DNA of 64,000 nt from Telmatactis stephensoni (taxonomy: Eukaryota; Cnidaria; Anthozoa; Actiniaria; Isophelliidae): assembly GCA_029948255.1 (NCBI GenBank), contig JALIZF010001781.1:434001-498000 (forward strand), in the 5' to 3' direction. This document shows positions 49,001-61,660 of this stretch, piece after piece (position 1 is the first letter of the stretch; every line of letters starts with the position of its first letter). Below the pieces are notes generated by a model, which was not told where the DNA came from, searched no databases, and saw only the letters and a list, made by a program, of their open reading frames with translations. Made by a program: the position numbers and the translations under genes.

Positions 49001-52000
49001 TGTATATAAATGATCCATTTGATTTTGTGACTCCATATTTGGGTTTACCATGGAAAGACTTGACGTGCTATTGTTCTAAAACACTTATTAATAAGGCTTG
49101 AGTTCTCCATGCAATGTCATTTTGACAGACTAGTTAATTTGCTTTGTTGGGTTACAACAATGGCTGAGATATGGTTTGTCTTGCATTTGGTAAGCTTAGA
49201 GCCATTTTTCATCTTTCAGCGGCTGCCTGATCAGCATCATAAAGCATGACCACAGCAAATAAAGAGCCCAATTGTGTTACCAAAAAAGAAATGTGGACAA
49301 AAAAGTTGAAATCATATTGGAAAGACATACGTTTGAATGCGTGGTCATGACATTTAACAACATGGCTTTACATACTACATCATTCAGCAAAATTCTTTAT
49401 ATGAAAAATACCTGTTATCGTGCTATTATCTCTTGCTAGGTAATGTCTCCATGACTTTTCTGCCTTTTCACTATCACTGGTAAACAAATAATTATATAAT
49501 CCTTTAGTAAATGTTGATCTATGATGGGACTACTGAATACACAGGAATCCCAGTAAAGTGGAATTTAAACTTACCTCAGAGAATCATTAAATTCGCAAAC
49601 TTTATATTTAGGTTTATCATGAATTAAGTTCAGATCATCATGAAGGCCTTCTAATAAAAACCTCAGGAATTCTTGAGCATCTTGTTGACTACAAAACAGT
49701 GAAATTGTGAAGGAAGGAAAGAAAGGAACTGAAGAACATAAAAGGATGGAAGAAAAGAATGGAGAGGGGAAAAAGAGAAGGAAATGAAGCAAGAAATAAA
49801 CCAATATATAGAGTAAAAGAAAAATATGCAAAATTAATGCAACTTTTTTGGTAAGCCCTCTTTAGTAGATGTAAACCAGTTTATGTAAACATAGTCAAGC
49901 TATATTTATCAGTTTTGAATTAGAGCTCAGATGCTATTTATATTGGAGAGAAACTATAGTAAGATTTTGACTGTAGTACTGAAAGTCCTAAAAGAACTTG
50001 AAATTCAGTTTGCATGGCTACTTTCCATAAATTATCTTTAGTTAACTGTCAGTAAGGGTAGGATATATAACTGACCACATCTGTGGCAGGAGTTGATTAG
50101 GTTTGTACGTGAGTGTTTGGCAAGGGTTTTGACATCTGGAATGAGTAATCGCCACTTTTTTTGTTTACTCACGTTCAAACTACAGATCAAAGATTAATAC
50201 CTTGGTTATTTTGGGTGTGTGCTTGTAGTCATTTTTAGTTCAAGCTGGTAGTGAGTGTGCTGTCAGAGCTTTTGTATGTTTAAACAATTAAGGTGAACAT
50301 GGTTTTCTCTCCTTGTTTTTTTGTTTGTTTGTTGTTGTTGTTTTATTTCCCCCTTTGTTGTTTTCTATGTGTATGGAGCTTTGCTATGACATCAAACTTA
50401 CTTGTAGCCAACAAATCTAGGTGCAAATCTCTGTATTTGCATTTTAAATGAGTGAGGGGATATTGCTGCATCTGGGTTAGATGGCTTCCACATTGACTTA
50501 ATGAGGTCAGCATATGCTGAAATGAAACATGAATCCATTTTCATTGTTACTGATCATAAGAGAATTGTCTATGTGCTACCACAATCTATTTAACAAACTG
50601 ATCAACTGTTGTGTGACAATGTTGTTCTCTCCCTTGCCACAAGGGACCTTTCATCTCTGGGTTCTTCGGTTTTAACTCCCTCAGCAAAAATCAACATGTG
50701 AGTCGAGTGAATATTTGCAAAATACTTAATGTAGAGGTAGTGTGTGTGAGAGTACAGTGTCCCCCAATTAGTGCACAAGTGCTAGAAGACTTGGACACTT
50801 AAATAAACAGAGCAGAAAACAATAGATTTTGCATAAAATTGCACAAATTAGGATTACAAATATTTCATGGATATACTGCTTGCACTCTAGTGAGTCTGTG
50901 TATGTTGCTTGTGCTTATGCTTATATCACTAGACAGTATAAACCAGGCATAAAGGTCATGCTGAATCAAGCATACACTGCCATAGGTTATAAGCAATTGA
51001 CAGCCTGTGAGGAATACCCACCTTGGATTAGTTTTCCCTTCATGCTGCTCTTACTATTGATATTTTTAGAGTGAGTCCCTTTTAACAAGTACTCAGTTAA
51101 CGTCACAGAATGACTCAGACATTGTAGGACAGAATTCATGAAACACTAAAAACAAGAACAGAAATAGTTAGTAGTTTGATCAAATAGAAAATTTCACTTG
51201 ATATAAACTAGTGACAGAGATTCCAGCAACTTGTGTGACTTAATAAAATCAGATCACCATCATCTGCCGAGGAACAAATTGAAACAATATTTTGGAATCA
51301 GTTATAAAACTGTTTTTTGATTATTTGACTGACAATCAGGATTGAAATGATCTTAATCCATGAAAGTCTCTAAAATTTGTATTATTTTTGCTGTTGCCTT
51401 CCTCAGACATTTGCATTACTGCCAAATTGAAAGCACATTATTTTGTGGGTTAGCTTATACAAAAATAATTTATAGCAAGGAGATGAAACAGACAAGCAAT
51501 ATCAACACTGATGCTAAATGACACCTATTAAGTTTATCTTAATTAATATTGCAATTAAGTGCTGTTTCTTATCCTCACCACTGCCGATAAGTTTAATTAA
51601 GGCTGTTAAAATTACCACTTGCAGAGTTTTCAAAATGTATAAATCAATAGACAAAGATGTTAATTTGACCAACTAGAAATATTCTATCAATTTTTATTGA
51701 AATAAAATCCATATAAGATTCTGTTTTTGGTAATGACAGTTACTGTAATTCCAAACAATTTGACACTTGTTGACAGGTTTTCAAATAGGTAAAATACAAA
51801 AAATTTAAAATGAAACCTACAAAAATTTGAACATGGATGCCATAAAACATTACAGTAAAACTATACACTCAGATTCAATTTAAAGGAGTGAAACATATCT
51901 ATCAAAGTTTGACTTCATAATTATAACAATCTATGTAAACTACTTTTTGAAGATGTCCAGAGCACTATTTACTAGCATATACTCACTGTATTTCCAAGAT

Positions 52001-55000
52001 TTCGGAGTCCCACCAATCCATCTGTGCTTCCTCTTCCGTTTGGCTGTAGAGAGCATAATAGAGGCATTTAAAAACCTTTATATCATAACAAGAATAGCTT
52101 GGTATATATCAAAATGTTTATAGGTTACTAGAGTATTGTCCTGTGGTTGGTAAGATGGTTTAATACCTGCAAGTCCCTCACAAAGGTTAATGTGGGGAAT
52201 CTACTTGCAAAATAATTCATTGCTGATAATCTTAGTTGGTGAATATCAATATTTAAGTATTTCAAGAGAAAATTCTCCAGGCAAAACATCCCCTTAAATT
52301 TGATAACTACAGAGATGCTATAGATTCTGGAATAATGTCTACTGTACAATACATCATACTTTAATTAGAACAAACTTTGATCTTGTACTAATAAAAGTGT
52401 TAACTCACGCAGAAGGTAGATACAACTCCATAATAAACGTTGTACAAAACGTTAGAGACATATCTTGCCGAGTCAGGAATCACTGTTTCAATTTCTTTAC
52501 ACATACGACTGTGTATGGAGTACATCAAAACCATTCCTGAATTCTTTCTAATTCTTTTTTACCCACAAACTGAATATTCAGGAGGTCTGAATTTTCTGCA
52601 AGCGTGTAGGGAACTGCAGGAGGTAGTGTTATTATAGATTATGGTTGCTGTGGATACCATGTTGCCACCTGTTATATTGGTGACAGGTATTCAAAAGAGA
52701 CTCTACAATGGGATAATGATGTTTTGAAAGCTTATAAACCACAAAGCATTTAATGCTACTATAAATAATCTAAACACTTGTAACTGATAAAGATCAGTGA
52801 ACTGTAACAGAAAAAATTAGTTTTAAAGGATTTCTGTAGTACAATGTAATTGAGAAAGCTGAAAGAAATGAATAGATTATTTTGGTAATTAAAATTTCTA
52901 TTTTGTTTGAAATTAAATTTATTAGAACAAAAGATTCTTTTGAATTTTTAATACAATGTTAGAACAAAAATGTTTTCGAAATTTTTTTTTTGTACATATG
53001 AATAAATAAATATTGTGATATATTCAAAATTTATCTTTAACAAAGATATTCTGCTCAGTTGAACATATGAACTCAGTACAACAAAATAGACAAAACAATG
53101 ACAACAGCAATGATTTCATTGGCTATACTGTATGGAAACAAGAGTAATAACCTGGGAATACAAAACAGCATTCCAATGTATCATGCAAAAACATCTAGGA
53201 ACAGAATTATAATTCCAGATACAAAGATTCAAATGAATGCATTATTACTGTCAGTGTTCCTTCTGCCGTTTTCCCTAATTAGATTACTCTGATATTGAAT
53301 ACATGTGAGATCCAGTTAATTCATGACTAGAATGACTGGATCACAACCTGGCTTAAATTATAAGTGACGTTTACAACATGAGCGGCCGTGTTGTATCGGT
53401 TTATAGCCGATACAACACGGACGTGAATGTTGTAAATGACTTACAATACTCCAACACATATTTGAGTGTTGTTCCCGGAAAGAAAATCAAAAATATCTTT
53501 ATTTATCTTAGAGAAAATCGAGGTTAAAGTTGATGTAAATTAGGACGAATCTTTATGAGATATAAAACACTCGTCACGGTTGTGATTTTCATTGTGTTTG
53601 CCTTATGAATTATTAATTAGTATTTTAATCCCAGATACAAAGATTCAATGCATTATTCCTGTCAGTTTTCCTTCTTCCTTTTTTCCCTATATTAGATTAC
53701 TCTGATACTGAATACATGTGAGATCCAGTTAATTCATGACTAGAATGACTGGATCACATCCCGGCTAATTATTCTCTATGGACATTCACGACAGGACATA
53801 ATAAAAGACAAAATTAAGGCATGTACAACAATGAAAAATTTTCCAAAAGGATCTTTGATAACACTCATGTCACAAAACGTAGTTGCAAAACTAATGCAAA
53901 ATTATGCAAACAATATCAGTGAGACACTGTCTGATCCAAACTATACTCCAAAAAAAAGTTAGTCAAACAACAAACACCTCAAGTTTTTTATCTTTTTTAG
54001 AACTCGAACAATGTACAAGTCAGGCAGACAGTTGCTAAAAATATATTGTTCTTGATCTGACTAGCATACTTATACTTCCTGTTTTGTAATTAAATGTTTA
54101 AAAAAAATTGAAATAAGTTTAGGACAAACAGAAAAGCAGGTACCAATAATTATTGTGCTTTTAGCCTAGTGATGGTCTGTTGACATTAATTTTAGTGTAT
54201 TTAAATCTGACACCCACATTTTCTGTTCTTGAGTGGACTAGCTGTTTGACATGCACTTGAATTCCACTTGCCAGGAGCTAAATTTCCAAAAGAAGATGGC
54301 TTATGGTTTAATGTCAATTGCTGGCAGTGGCTACATCTTTTTAGACATTTAATAATTATTTTTCTTTCAGAAAAAAGTTGTAATAATATTATTCTAAAGA
54401 AGACTCAGAATTCCAACACAGAAAAGTCAAAAAAAATTGAAAGAGCACCTAATAACTCAGTTTCCATTTTGCTAGAGACTGAGTTCTTGAAAAAAGGCTT
54501 ATTTATGCAAGGGTTAGCCTCCCTTTCATGAAAGACCCATGTGGCATTTAAGTGAATTTTTGTACATTGTTCATTAATGTCACCATTACCTATTTTTTCA
54601 CTGGAATTTCTGATAATAATTTATTATATCCAAAAAAACACTGGCATTTTCTTGCAAACAATTAAAGTGATAATTGAAAAATTACTGTTTCATCAGAAAA
54701 GAAAACCAGTCAATAAATATTCCAAACATCTTAGGGGGTGTTTACATGGCACTAGGATCATCCTAGCACTAGGATCATCCTAGCAGGCAAATCATCCTAC
54801 CTGCTATACATTTACTGCATTCTGTTTAGTAGGATGATCCTAGTACCCAAAGAGAAGACAAAAATTTCCATGTAAACAGAATGCAGTAAATGTATAGCAG
54901 GTAGGATGATTCGCCTGCTAGGATGATCCTAGTGCTAGGATGATCCTATAGTGCCATGTAAACACCCCCTTAGATGTGTTCATAAGTTCATACACATGCA

Positions 55001-58000
55001 AAATGTTGTTCAAACCGAAAGTATAAGGAATAAGTGTATAGGTAACATGTGGGTTGCGTACGCTGTTAACGCGTCGTCTCTCACCACTGTAGTTTAGCGG
55101 TCTAGGGCTTCGCTGGTTCGAGCCCCGCTGTGACCAGATGTGAATTGAGTTTGTTTGATGTGTTGTTCTCTCCCTTGCCGCGAGGGTTTTTCTCCGGGTT
55201 CTCCGGTTTTCCTCCCTCCATAAAAATCAACATGTGAGTTGAGTGTTGTGTGCTAAAATAAGAAATGTAGAGGTAGTGAGTGTGAGTGCCAGCAGGTCCA
55301 CATCAGCCAATAATGGTTGCCAGAAATCCAACCTGCTTAAACAACTAAAAGATTTGATTTCATTTTTGATTTGATTTGTGTCTAATGTTCATCTTTGGTA
55401 AACTTGCAGCACTTTGGATTCCCCAACTGCCTTTAGTTTAGACTCTCACAGTTTTTCTGGGAAAATTCATTTGGTAAACCACAGGCCCAAGCTGTACAAT
55501 TTTGTATTTGAAATATCTCAAGTATGTTACAGTCAAAATGGCTCAAGCTTACCCCAAAAATATCAAAGATTCAATTCATCTTTGCCAATTTGACATGAAT
55601 GTTTGTTTTGAAACTTGCATAGCATAATGGAAATTTTAAACATCAAGTGGACCTTCAAATGTGAAATTTAGTTTTTAGAAATGTGGTTGCAAATATAATT
55701 TATGGTATGCTCCAGTGTTAAGGACAATTAACTAGTGATTAAACTCATCACCAATAGATGAGTTTGGCACAGGTGCTTGGTCAGTGGGAGGTGCCTGGCC
55801 TAGGTGCAGCCATTACCATGGCAACCCTGTCTCAACCCACTGAGCACCGTCACACTGAACAAGTCAGTGGAGTACTTACCTACTTACCTTAAGAGGTGGG
55901 AGGGTGGGAAAATGCAATACCAAGAGCGTATACGCAAGCTAGCTAGCATATGCGAGATGTACTTTGATCCATGACATTTGATCCTGAAATTTAATCTGTG
56001 ATATCTGTGCCTGGATCGCCATTGTCGCGACAGTATGATGGCAAGCTAGCGAATCAGCGAATGCGAAGCATGCCACGAGCACGTGGTCATGCTAGACAGC
56101 ATCAGATAACACTAGTAAACAGCAGGCGAGCAAGGGCATACCGGTACCGGAACACCATAAATCCATCAAATTAAGCATTCACTCCCTACTGCGAGCTAGC
56201 GATTATGCAACAATATATAAGCAGTGCTAATTGCTGAAGTTTAACTTTGCCTAAATTTCATTTAGCCACATAAAAAGATAGCATTTGGAAAACATTCAAA
56301 ATGACGAGTGCACTTTCAATTGAAGTTTTAAAAATTGTTGTCACATGGTTAACCATGTGATCAGTTTTTGGGTGCTTTGTTCACTTGAATCAATTAAGAG
56401 AGTAAAATTCTATTGCTGTTCAAAGATTCATGGTGTTTTGTTAAAAAGAAGAGACAATATATATATTTTAAATTTTCGTTTTTTTATGGTATTTGGGCTT
56501 GAACCAGGTTGAGATAATAGCTATTTGCACAAAGCATCAAAATTTCCCAATGTTCATTTCAGTCTCAGCTTCCATGTTTTGAAAGTGTCAATGTTTGTGC
56601 AATTAGCTAGATATACCTGATTTATGGATCCTGATATATGGTTTCATAAATGATCACATTTTGCAAAATTAGTAAAGACAGCAACAATTTTAACTCACAA
56701 TGCTGTTAGGTTGATTTTCTGTGCAACTTTGTTTCAGAAGATTTATGCATGCACAGTTGTTTTGCATGCATGTCACAAGTTAAGATGTATACACATGCAA
56801 TATCATTCTAAAGCCTGTTTTTATGCTAGCAACATAACTACTAGTGCAAGCAACATATGAAGACTCATTTATGTACTGCTCATTAGCAGTGCTTGCCGTT
56901 TCACTTGTGACATAAGCATAAGCACAAGCAACATACACAGACTCAGTAATGTACTGCTTATTAGTAGTGCTTTGTTTTTCCACTAATGACAGGTGTAAGC
57001 ACAAGCAACATAAACAGACTCAGTAATGTACTGCTTATTAGCAGTGCTCATCTTTTGACAATTGCAGGGTTCGTACACTCAGATAATTCAATAAATCCAG
57101 GAGTTTCAAGGAGGATTTTCAGATTATTTTCAGGAGTTTTCTACAAATTTTTCACTAGTCCACTGAAGCAAAATACTTTTGCATAACGTTTTTACTGACT
57201 GAGTTAAGGAATGTAAACGGAGCTTTTACGCAAATACAATATTATGTGCACTGGGTAAATATACACTTATTCATTTCTGTTTTCCTGGAATTTCAATGAC
57301 TTTTCAGGCAGAAAATAAAAATTCAGGATTTCCAGGAGGCGTATGAACCCTGCTATCGTTAAGCAAAAACATGAGCAATATAACATGACTCAGTAGTGAA
57401 CTAATTATTTTAGTTTATGTAGCCCTCCTTAATTTCTATGAAGGCAGGGCTACAACAACAGCTTTTGCCAATGATTGTGGGCCCTGTGTTTTTACAAGTG
57501 ACACATGTACAAGTGGACTTGCAACATATGCAGACTCGGTGGTGTAGTCCTAATTAATAATGAATAATAATAAACAAACTTCTATAGCACATGCTCCATA
57601 TGAATTAGCATTCGTCAGCACTCATAAACAGTGCTTGTCTCCTTTCATCTAATGTGATAAATGTGGTCTGGTCTGTCTTAATTCACACCTATGTGATAAT
57701 TGTGGTACTAAGTCTATGCTTGCTTGCACTTATAAAATACAGTATGTTGCTAGTGTGAACCAGGATTTAGACTGCAATCCAACCTTACATGCAACAATGC
57801 AGGGTGCTCACACGTTGTCATGTAATAATAGCAACAGTGAGCATGTTGTCGTATCGTTGTCAGGTCTTAAATATAGAAACTAAAACCACTTATTAAAAAA
57901 AGGTGATTATGATCTTAAGAACTTAAAAAAAAAACATTTGAAATCATGAAAGGAACAGGGAGATAGTGCTCTTGGAAGGAATTTGTTTAGTTCTAAAATA

Positions 58001-59091
58001 CAAAAAATTCGTACTTCATAATTAAGTTTATAACCACACAATTCACTAAAATATTAAGCTTAACTCATTTTAGAAAACACATTTCATCCATAACTAATTC
58101 TATTGTCTACCGATAAATTAAGTTTACGACTATTTACAAATCAAACATTTTAAAGTATTCATTAACCATAAAAATGTCCCCCATAAAAATGTAAAGCACA
58201 TAAGTTGTAAGAAAGTCTTACCGTTGAAGGAGATGAAGAGCTAGTCGATCCTTTAGAACTTCGTCTGAGCGACTGTGCATCAGCTGTGATCACTTCTTTA
58301 CGATTCTCGCTTCCGTAATCCAACAACGCTTTTCCTTTTCTTGATAAACTTGAGCTGTTAGAACTATAAGAATTACTCGTTGGAAAATGACTCGAATGTC
58401 GCTTTGCTTCGCTGTCAGATCCGTAACGCGACACATAAATGTTTGCGTTTTCGTCTAATTGGGTGATATTTTCCAATGTTTTAGTTCTTGAAGTTATCCC
58501 TGTAGAAAAATCACTCTTAGTGTTATAGCTAGGTACGTTTCTGCTTGAAAATGACGTACTATATTTCGCCGTTTCGTCCTTTAATGAAAGGTCCTTCATC
58601 GTTGAGTTCAAATTCGAATATGACTTTGAGCGCCGACCGGCCAACGAAGGTGAAGGATACGAACTATAACATTTCATACTAGAAGAACTACCATAGCCTG
58701 AGTCATTAGACGTTTTTCTTTCCACTGATGAAACTTTCTGTTGTGAAGTTGCATAACCAGAAGAATTATATCCAGAATAACCAGGTCTAAAATATTTGTC
58801 TTCAGCCTTGGGGTACGAAGAAACATAACGAATATCTTCGCGAGTTTTGTCCAGGTGAAATTTATCAGGCAACGGTCCAGGTCCACTGGGAAGCTGTCTT
58901 CTCAGAGTAGAGCCGTAAGATGACCCATAGGTTGTTGATTTGATGGCTCTTTGAGGTACAGAACTGCTTGAGCTAGTAGATCCCATCGCGTAACTTCTCG
59001 TTGTTGTCCTGGCGTTTGAAGGTCCAGTCGTTCTGTGCTCATACGGAGGCGGGTTGGATCTTGTTGGAGCGCCATGCATACTCAGACTCAT
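46029..59091 (-). CDS. USP2-like ubiquitin carboxyl-terminal hydrolase, complete, 12 exons, 657 aa
   Basis: Cysteine protease that removes ubiquitin from proteins. Exons, 5' to 3': 59091-58222, 52043-51987, 51145-51022, 50516-50402, 49688-49575, 49476-49412, 48760-48657, 47787-47674, 47272-47194, 46940-46833, 46738-46603, 46116-46029; AG/GT borders, one frame (1,974 nt with stop). Residues 1-290 form a Ser/Tyr/Gly-rich, probably disordered tail in one exon. The catalytic domain starts [11 protein letters not shown] with Cys310 (TCFMNS), then [12 protein letters not shown], His609 (GGHYTAYC) and Asn626 (CFND), the same 17-residue spacing as USP2. Zinc cysteines 461/464 and 523/526 are present. 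An 11-residue Ser/Tyr insert lies between the two zinc pairs compared with human USP2. USP2 is the best match by eye; USP21 or USP8 relatives are less likely. Confidence 0.93.
50606..50790 (+). repeat. SINE body, 5' truncated, USP2-like intron
   Basis: TTGTTCTCTCCCTTGCCAC through GTAGAGGTAGTGTGTGTGAGAGTACAGTGTCCCCCAATTAG is the body of the SINE at 6,582 without the tRNA part. Lies in the intron between exons 4 and 3. Confidence 0.8.
53214..53765. repeat. Direct duplication around a hairpin element
   Basis: 53,214-53,360 and 53,630-53,765 are direct copies (CCAGATACAAAGATTCAA, TTAGATTACTCTGATA, GAATACATGTGAGATCCAGT, CATGACTAGAATGACTGGAT). Between them is the hairpin-bearing MITE 53,364-53,625. 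Confidence 0.85.
53364..53625. mobile_element. MITE with central hairpin, second copy
   Basis: TGACGTTTACAACAT..GGCCGTGTTGTATCGG pairs with CCGATACAACACGG..ATGTTGTAAATGAC (53,364-53,440). The following part (GAGGTTAAAGTTGATGTAAAT, GATATAAAACACTCGTCACGG, GTGATTTTCATTGTGTTTG) matches 22,690-22,860. Confidence 0.7.
54735..54968. mobile_element. Near-perfect hairpin MITE (GGGGTGTTTACATGG ends)
   Basis: GGGGTGTTTACATGGCACTAG at the left is the reverse complement of the right end; the arms run about 95 bp almost without mismatch. CTTAG flanks both sides (54,730-54,734 and 54,969-54,973). Each arm holds tandem copies of the palindromic word CTAGGATCATCCTAG. Located in USP2-like intron 1. Confidence 0.9.
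55036..55310 (+). repeat. tRNA-derived SINE, diverged copy
   Basis: A worn tRNA-like head (AACGCGTCGTCTCTCACCAC, GGTTCGAGCCCCGC as B box) is followed by the same body as the SINE at 6,582: TTCTCTCCCTTGCCGCGAGG, TTTTTCTCCGGGTTCTCCGG, GTAGAGGTAGTGAGTGTGAG. In USP2-like intron 1. Confidence 0.8.
55385..55560 (-). repeat. Dispersed repeat, inverted copy of 41,100-41,320
   Basis: Reverse complement of the VAT-1-like intron 1 copy, with a deletion of about 35 bp in the middle relative to it. Confidence 0.8.
56815..57058. repeat. Tandem repeat, about three units of 70-80 bp
   Basis: AGCACAAGCAACATA-A-AGACTCAGTAATGTACTGCTTATTAGCAGTGCT recurs three times with variation. Single unit-like traces are at 57,365-57,400 and 57,520-57,545 and, inverted, at 50,885-50,935. 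In USP2-like intron 1. Confidence 0.85.
57065..57352. mobile_element. hAT-like MITE in USP2-like intron 1
   Basis: Ends CAGGGTTCGTACAC and CGTATGAACCCTG are imperfect inverted repeats. AGGATTT-CAGGAG words occur in both halves. Same end type as 43,079-43,480; no clear target duplication. Confidence 0.7.
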
Positions 59092-59142
59092 TGGAGTACC
59101 ATTGGACTATGTATTAATTGCATTATACAAAATTATCGCTCA

Positions 59143-59711
59143 ATGTTTGTCGTAGTAAACGTTGACAAGACGCTAACACTTGTTCTCTTGTACACGATGT
59201 CCTTTACCGCCGCCATAACAGATCCAGTCACGTGACAGAATTGTTGATGTCATGGAAACGAGACAACATCACTCCATCTAGCAGAGGAAGACTGGATACT
59301 AGGCTAGTTTTCTCATTATTTCGATTTGTTTTTCTTTCTTTCTCTGTCTCTTTCTTTCTTTCTCTCTTTCATGTTTCTTTCTTTTGTCTTTCTTTCTGTT
59401 TGTCTGTCTCTTTTCTTTTTCCTTTCTTCCTTGTTCATTCATTCATTCGTTTGTTTGTTTATTTGTTCGTTCGTTTGTTTGTTAGTTTATTTATTTTATT
59501 TTTTATTTTTTCTTGCTGCGCAGAACCTGTGCTCCGTATAATATTGGCTGGATAACGGGGCTAAACAACGATGCTGCTAAATCACTATCTGCTTCAGGAT
59601 TTTTTTGTAAGGAAATATATTCCAACAACTGGAATTGTATTCCTTGTAAAGCTGGATCCTTTAATTTTGATATAAAAAGCACTCCACAACCGTGTATTGA
59701 GTGCTCGGCAG
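59143..59711 (+). CDS. Tentative cysteine-rich secreted or membrane protein, first two exons
   Basis: Exon B, 59,524-59,711, is the better supported part: a CAG acceptor after a long pyrimidine tract, 62 codons with C..C.AG.F......QPC.EC.AG spacing (NCIPCKAGSFNF, PCIECSAG), the pattern of ephrin-receptor-like (GCC2/GCC3) cysteine repeats, and a GT donor. Exon A, 59,143-59,231, is a proposal: its 29 residues look like a signal peptide (hydrophobic LTLVLLYTMSFTAA), and its phase joins exon B correctly, but the donor (CAC/GTGACA) is weak. The rest of the gene would lie to the right; I could not place further exons in the window. Its start codon is 51 bp from that of the USP2-like gene on the other strand. 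Confidence 0.4.
59310..59515 (+). repeat. Pyrimidine-rich simple repeat
   Basis: (TTTC)n, then (ATTC), (GTTT) and (ATTT) words up to the exon acceptor at 59,523. Open frames over it are low-complexity artefacts. Confidence 0.9.
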
Positions 59712-59743
59712 GTAATTTAGATAACAGTTATCTTCTCTCTCTC

Positions 59744-60106
59744 TCTCCCCGGGGGGGGGGACTCCCATATATCGAAGGGCGGGGATGATCGTCGTATCTT
59801 TTAGGGGTAAAAAGCATGGTTATGGTATCTTTTAGGGTGTTACGAAGGTTTTTGTCCCACCTACCGTTAATCTGGTATCTTTTAGGGTATCTTTTGAAAA
59901 TAACAACAGCTTTTAACAATAACGTCATCTCATTTTAATCGGCGTAAAATTGTAGTTGTAATTTTGTAGTTGGTTTCTTTTAGGGGTTAAAATCGTACGC
60001 GGACACGCCCTCCTTTTTAGACTCAGGTATCTTTTAGGGGTATTTCTTAAAATTTCCGACGATCATCCCCGCCCTAAATGAGAGGGAGTCCCCCCCCCGG
60101 GGTGTT
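59744..60106. mobile_element. G-tract-ended element (TTTTAGGGGT family), complete
   Basis: Left CCCCGGGGGGGGGGACTCCCATATATCGAAGGGCGGGGATGATCGTCGTATC; right AATTTCCGACGATCATCCCCGCCC..GAGGGAGTC then a C tract and GGGG. The ends are inverted repeats and there are five internal GGTATCTTTTAGGGGT-like words. Confidence 0.85.
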
Positions 60107-61189
60107 TTCAATTTAGTAATACATAATCTGATGATCACCGATTTTATGATAAGTCTAGCTGGGTCTTCTTTTCCTTCTTCCTGTACAAGCCCACCTTCTT
60201 GGGTGAAGGTTCTAGTGAGCTGTGTGCAATTGTGGAGGTGCTAAACATGCATAAAAGGAATTGCGCTGCGCGAGTGAGGACTTAAAAACATATATAAAAT
60301 AAAATAAAGGGCTTTTTAGTGGCCTCAAAGAATGAAAACTAACGCTTTATGCGCCAGTGAATTTGAGTTTTACCAGTAAAGTATTTATTATTATAAAGTT
60401 TCAGTGGCTTTCGATTAATTGACTGGTCAGAGTCTGTACGTTCCTGCATGAAGGCTTCTAAACTGGCTGCGCCTATTGCACCACTGCGCGTCTTGTAGTT
60501 TATTTCTTTCACGTATTGTTGTTGAAAAGAACGAATAAATATATAATGGAAGTTGGTTCGTGAGAATAGAACTTTGTAACCCTGTGAGTTAATGAGACGT
60601 GAAGGTTTTCCATGGGGCATATATATATCTTTATGAGCTTGAGGAATGAGCAAAGCACAAAAAATCGTCTCACATCGGTTCCACGCGCAATTTCTTCCAA
60701 AACAAATATATTTCAGATCGACTAAAAAAGAGGCAGTGAAACCTGACCCATACCTTTGGAGCTGCACCTTTGCATGACCTCTGCATGTTCATGTTCTTAG
60801 GATGGAGCTAAAACCGGCTATAGAATATAATTCGATAAATATATGTGAAAAGAGTGAATTGCTACCAGCAAATCCAATAACTATAGACGTCTTAGAACTT
60901 TCTCTTGTTATCACAAAGAAAAATTTATTCTTTATTCTCCTTTTGATTCCACCACTCAAACTACGCTAGCAACAGGGGAGAAACCGCGATCAAGCAACCG
61001 GCACTGCTAGAGCAAACGCATCAGTTGCGAGCAAATAAAAATGTTGGCTAGGAAGTCATTTGGTTGCGAACACTGATGCAAAACTTAATAAAGTGTCTAG
61101 ATCTGTGCTTTTATATACCAGTTGAAGAATAAAAATTAAAGGCGAAACGAAAACAAAAGAAATAGATATAATACATACGCAAAATGAGT
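60107..61189. other. No gene recognised
   Basis: Short overlapping frames on the minus strand only (60,339-60,767), with no motif or splice support. Confidence 0.45.
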
Positions 61190-61660
61190 GAAGGCTAATT
61201 TTTATTGATTTTAAAAAAAGCATTTGACACAGTTAACCACTTGATTTTGTTAAAAAAGCTCCATGCATTTGTATGGTATTAGGGGAATAGTAAATAGCTG
61301 GCTTGATATTCTTACCTCTCAGACAGAAAACAGACTGTTCAAATCAATTCTCATATAAGCACAAAACAATACTGCCCTTGTGGAGTTGCGCAGGGCTCCA
61401 TACTTGGACCTCTACTTTTCTTACTTTATATCAACGATATTTCGGAAGCTTCGGATATATTTTGAAGTTCTTTCTATTTGCTGATGATACCAATCTACTT
61501 TTTGCTAGTAAAGATTTAAAACTTTTAGAATCAATGGTAAATGAGGAGTTAATTAAGTTGTGTGACTGGATCACGGTGAAGCCTTTCTTTTGCTTATAAG
61601 GTGGGAGGCCGGTCACCTTTTCATTGATGATTTTGCCGGGGTGAACTGTCACTACACACT
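61190..61660 (+). pseudogene. LINE reverse transcriptase fragment
   Basis: Plus strand, in broken frames: LIDFKKAFDTVNH (catalytic block A), VAQGSILGPLLFLLYINDIS, then, after a frame change near 61,455, LFADDTNLLFASKD (catalytic box) and LIKLCDWI. Jockey/CR1-like. Both 5' and 3' parts are missing. Confidence 0.8.

Noticed and set aside
59232..59541. Phe/Ser-rich plus-strand frames
   Set aside because: Low-complexity (TTTC)n and (GTTT)n repeats read as codons.
60339..60767. 142-codon minus-strand frame
   Set aside because: No recognisable motif, no splice support and another frame overlaps it; not enough for a gene call.
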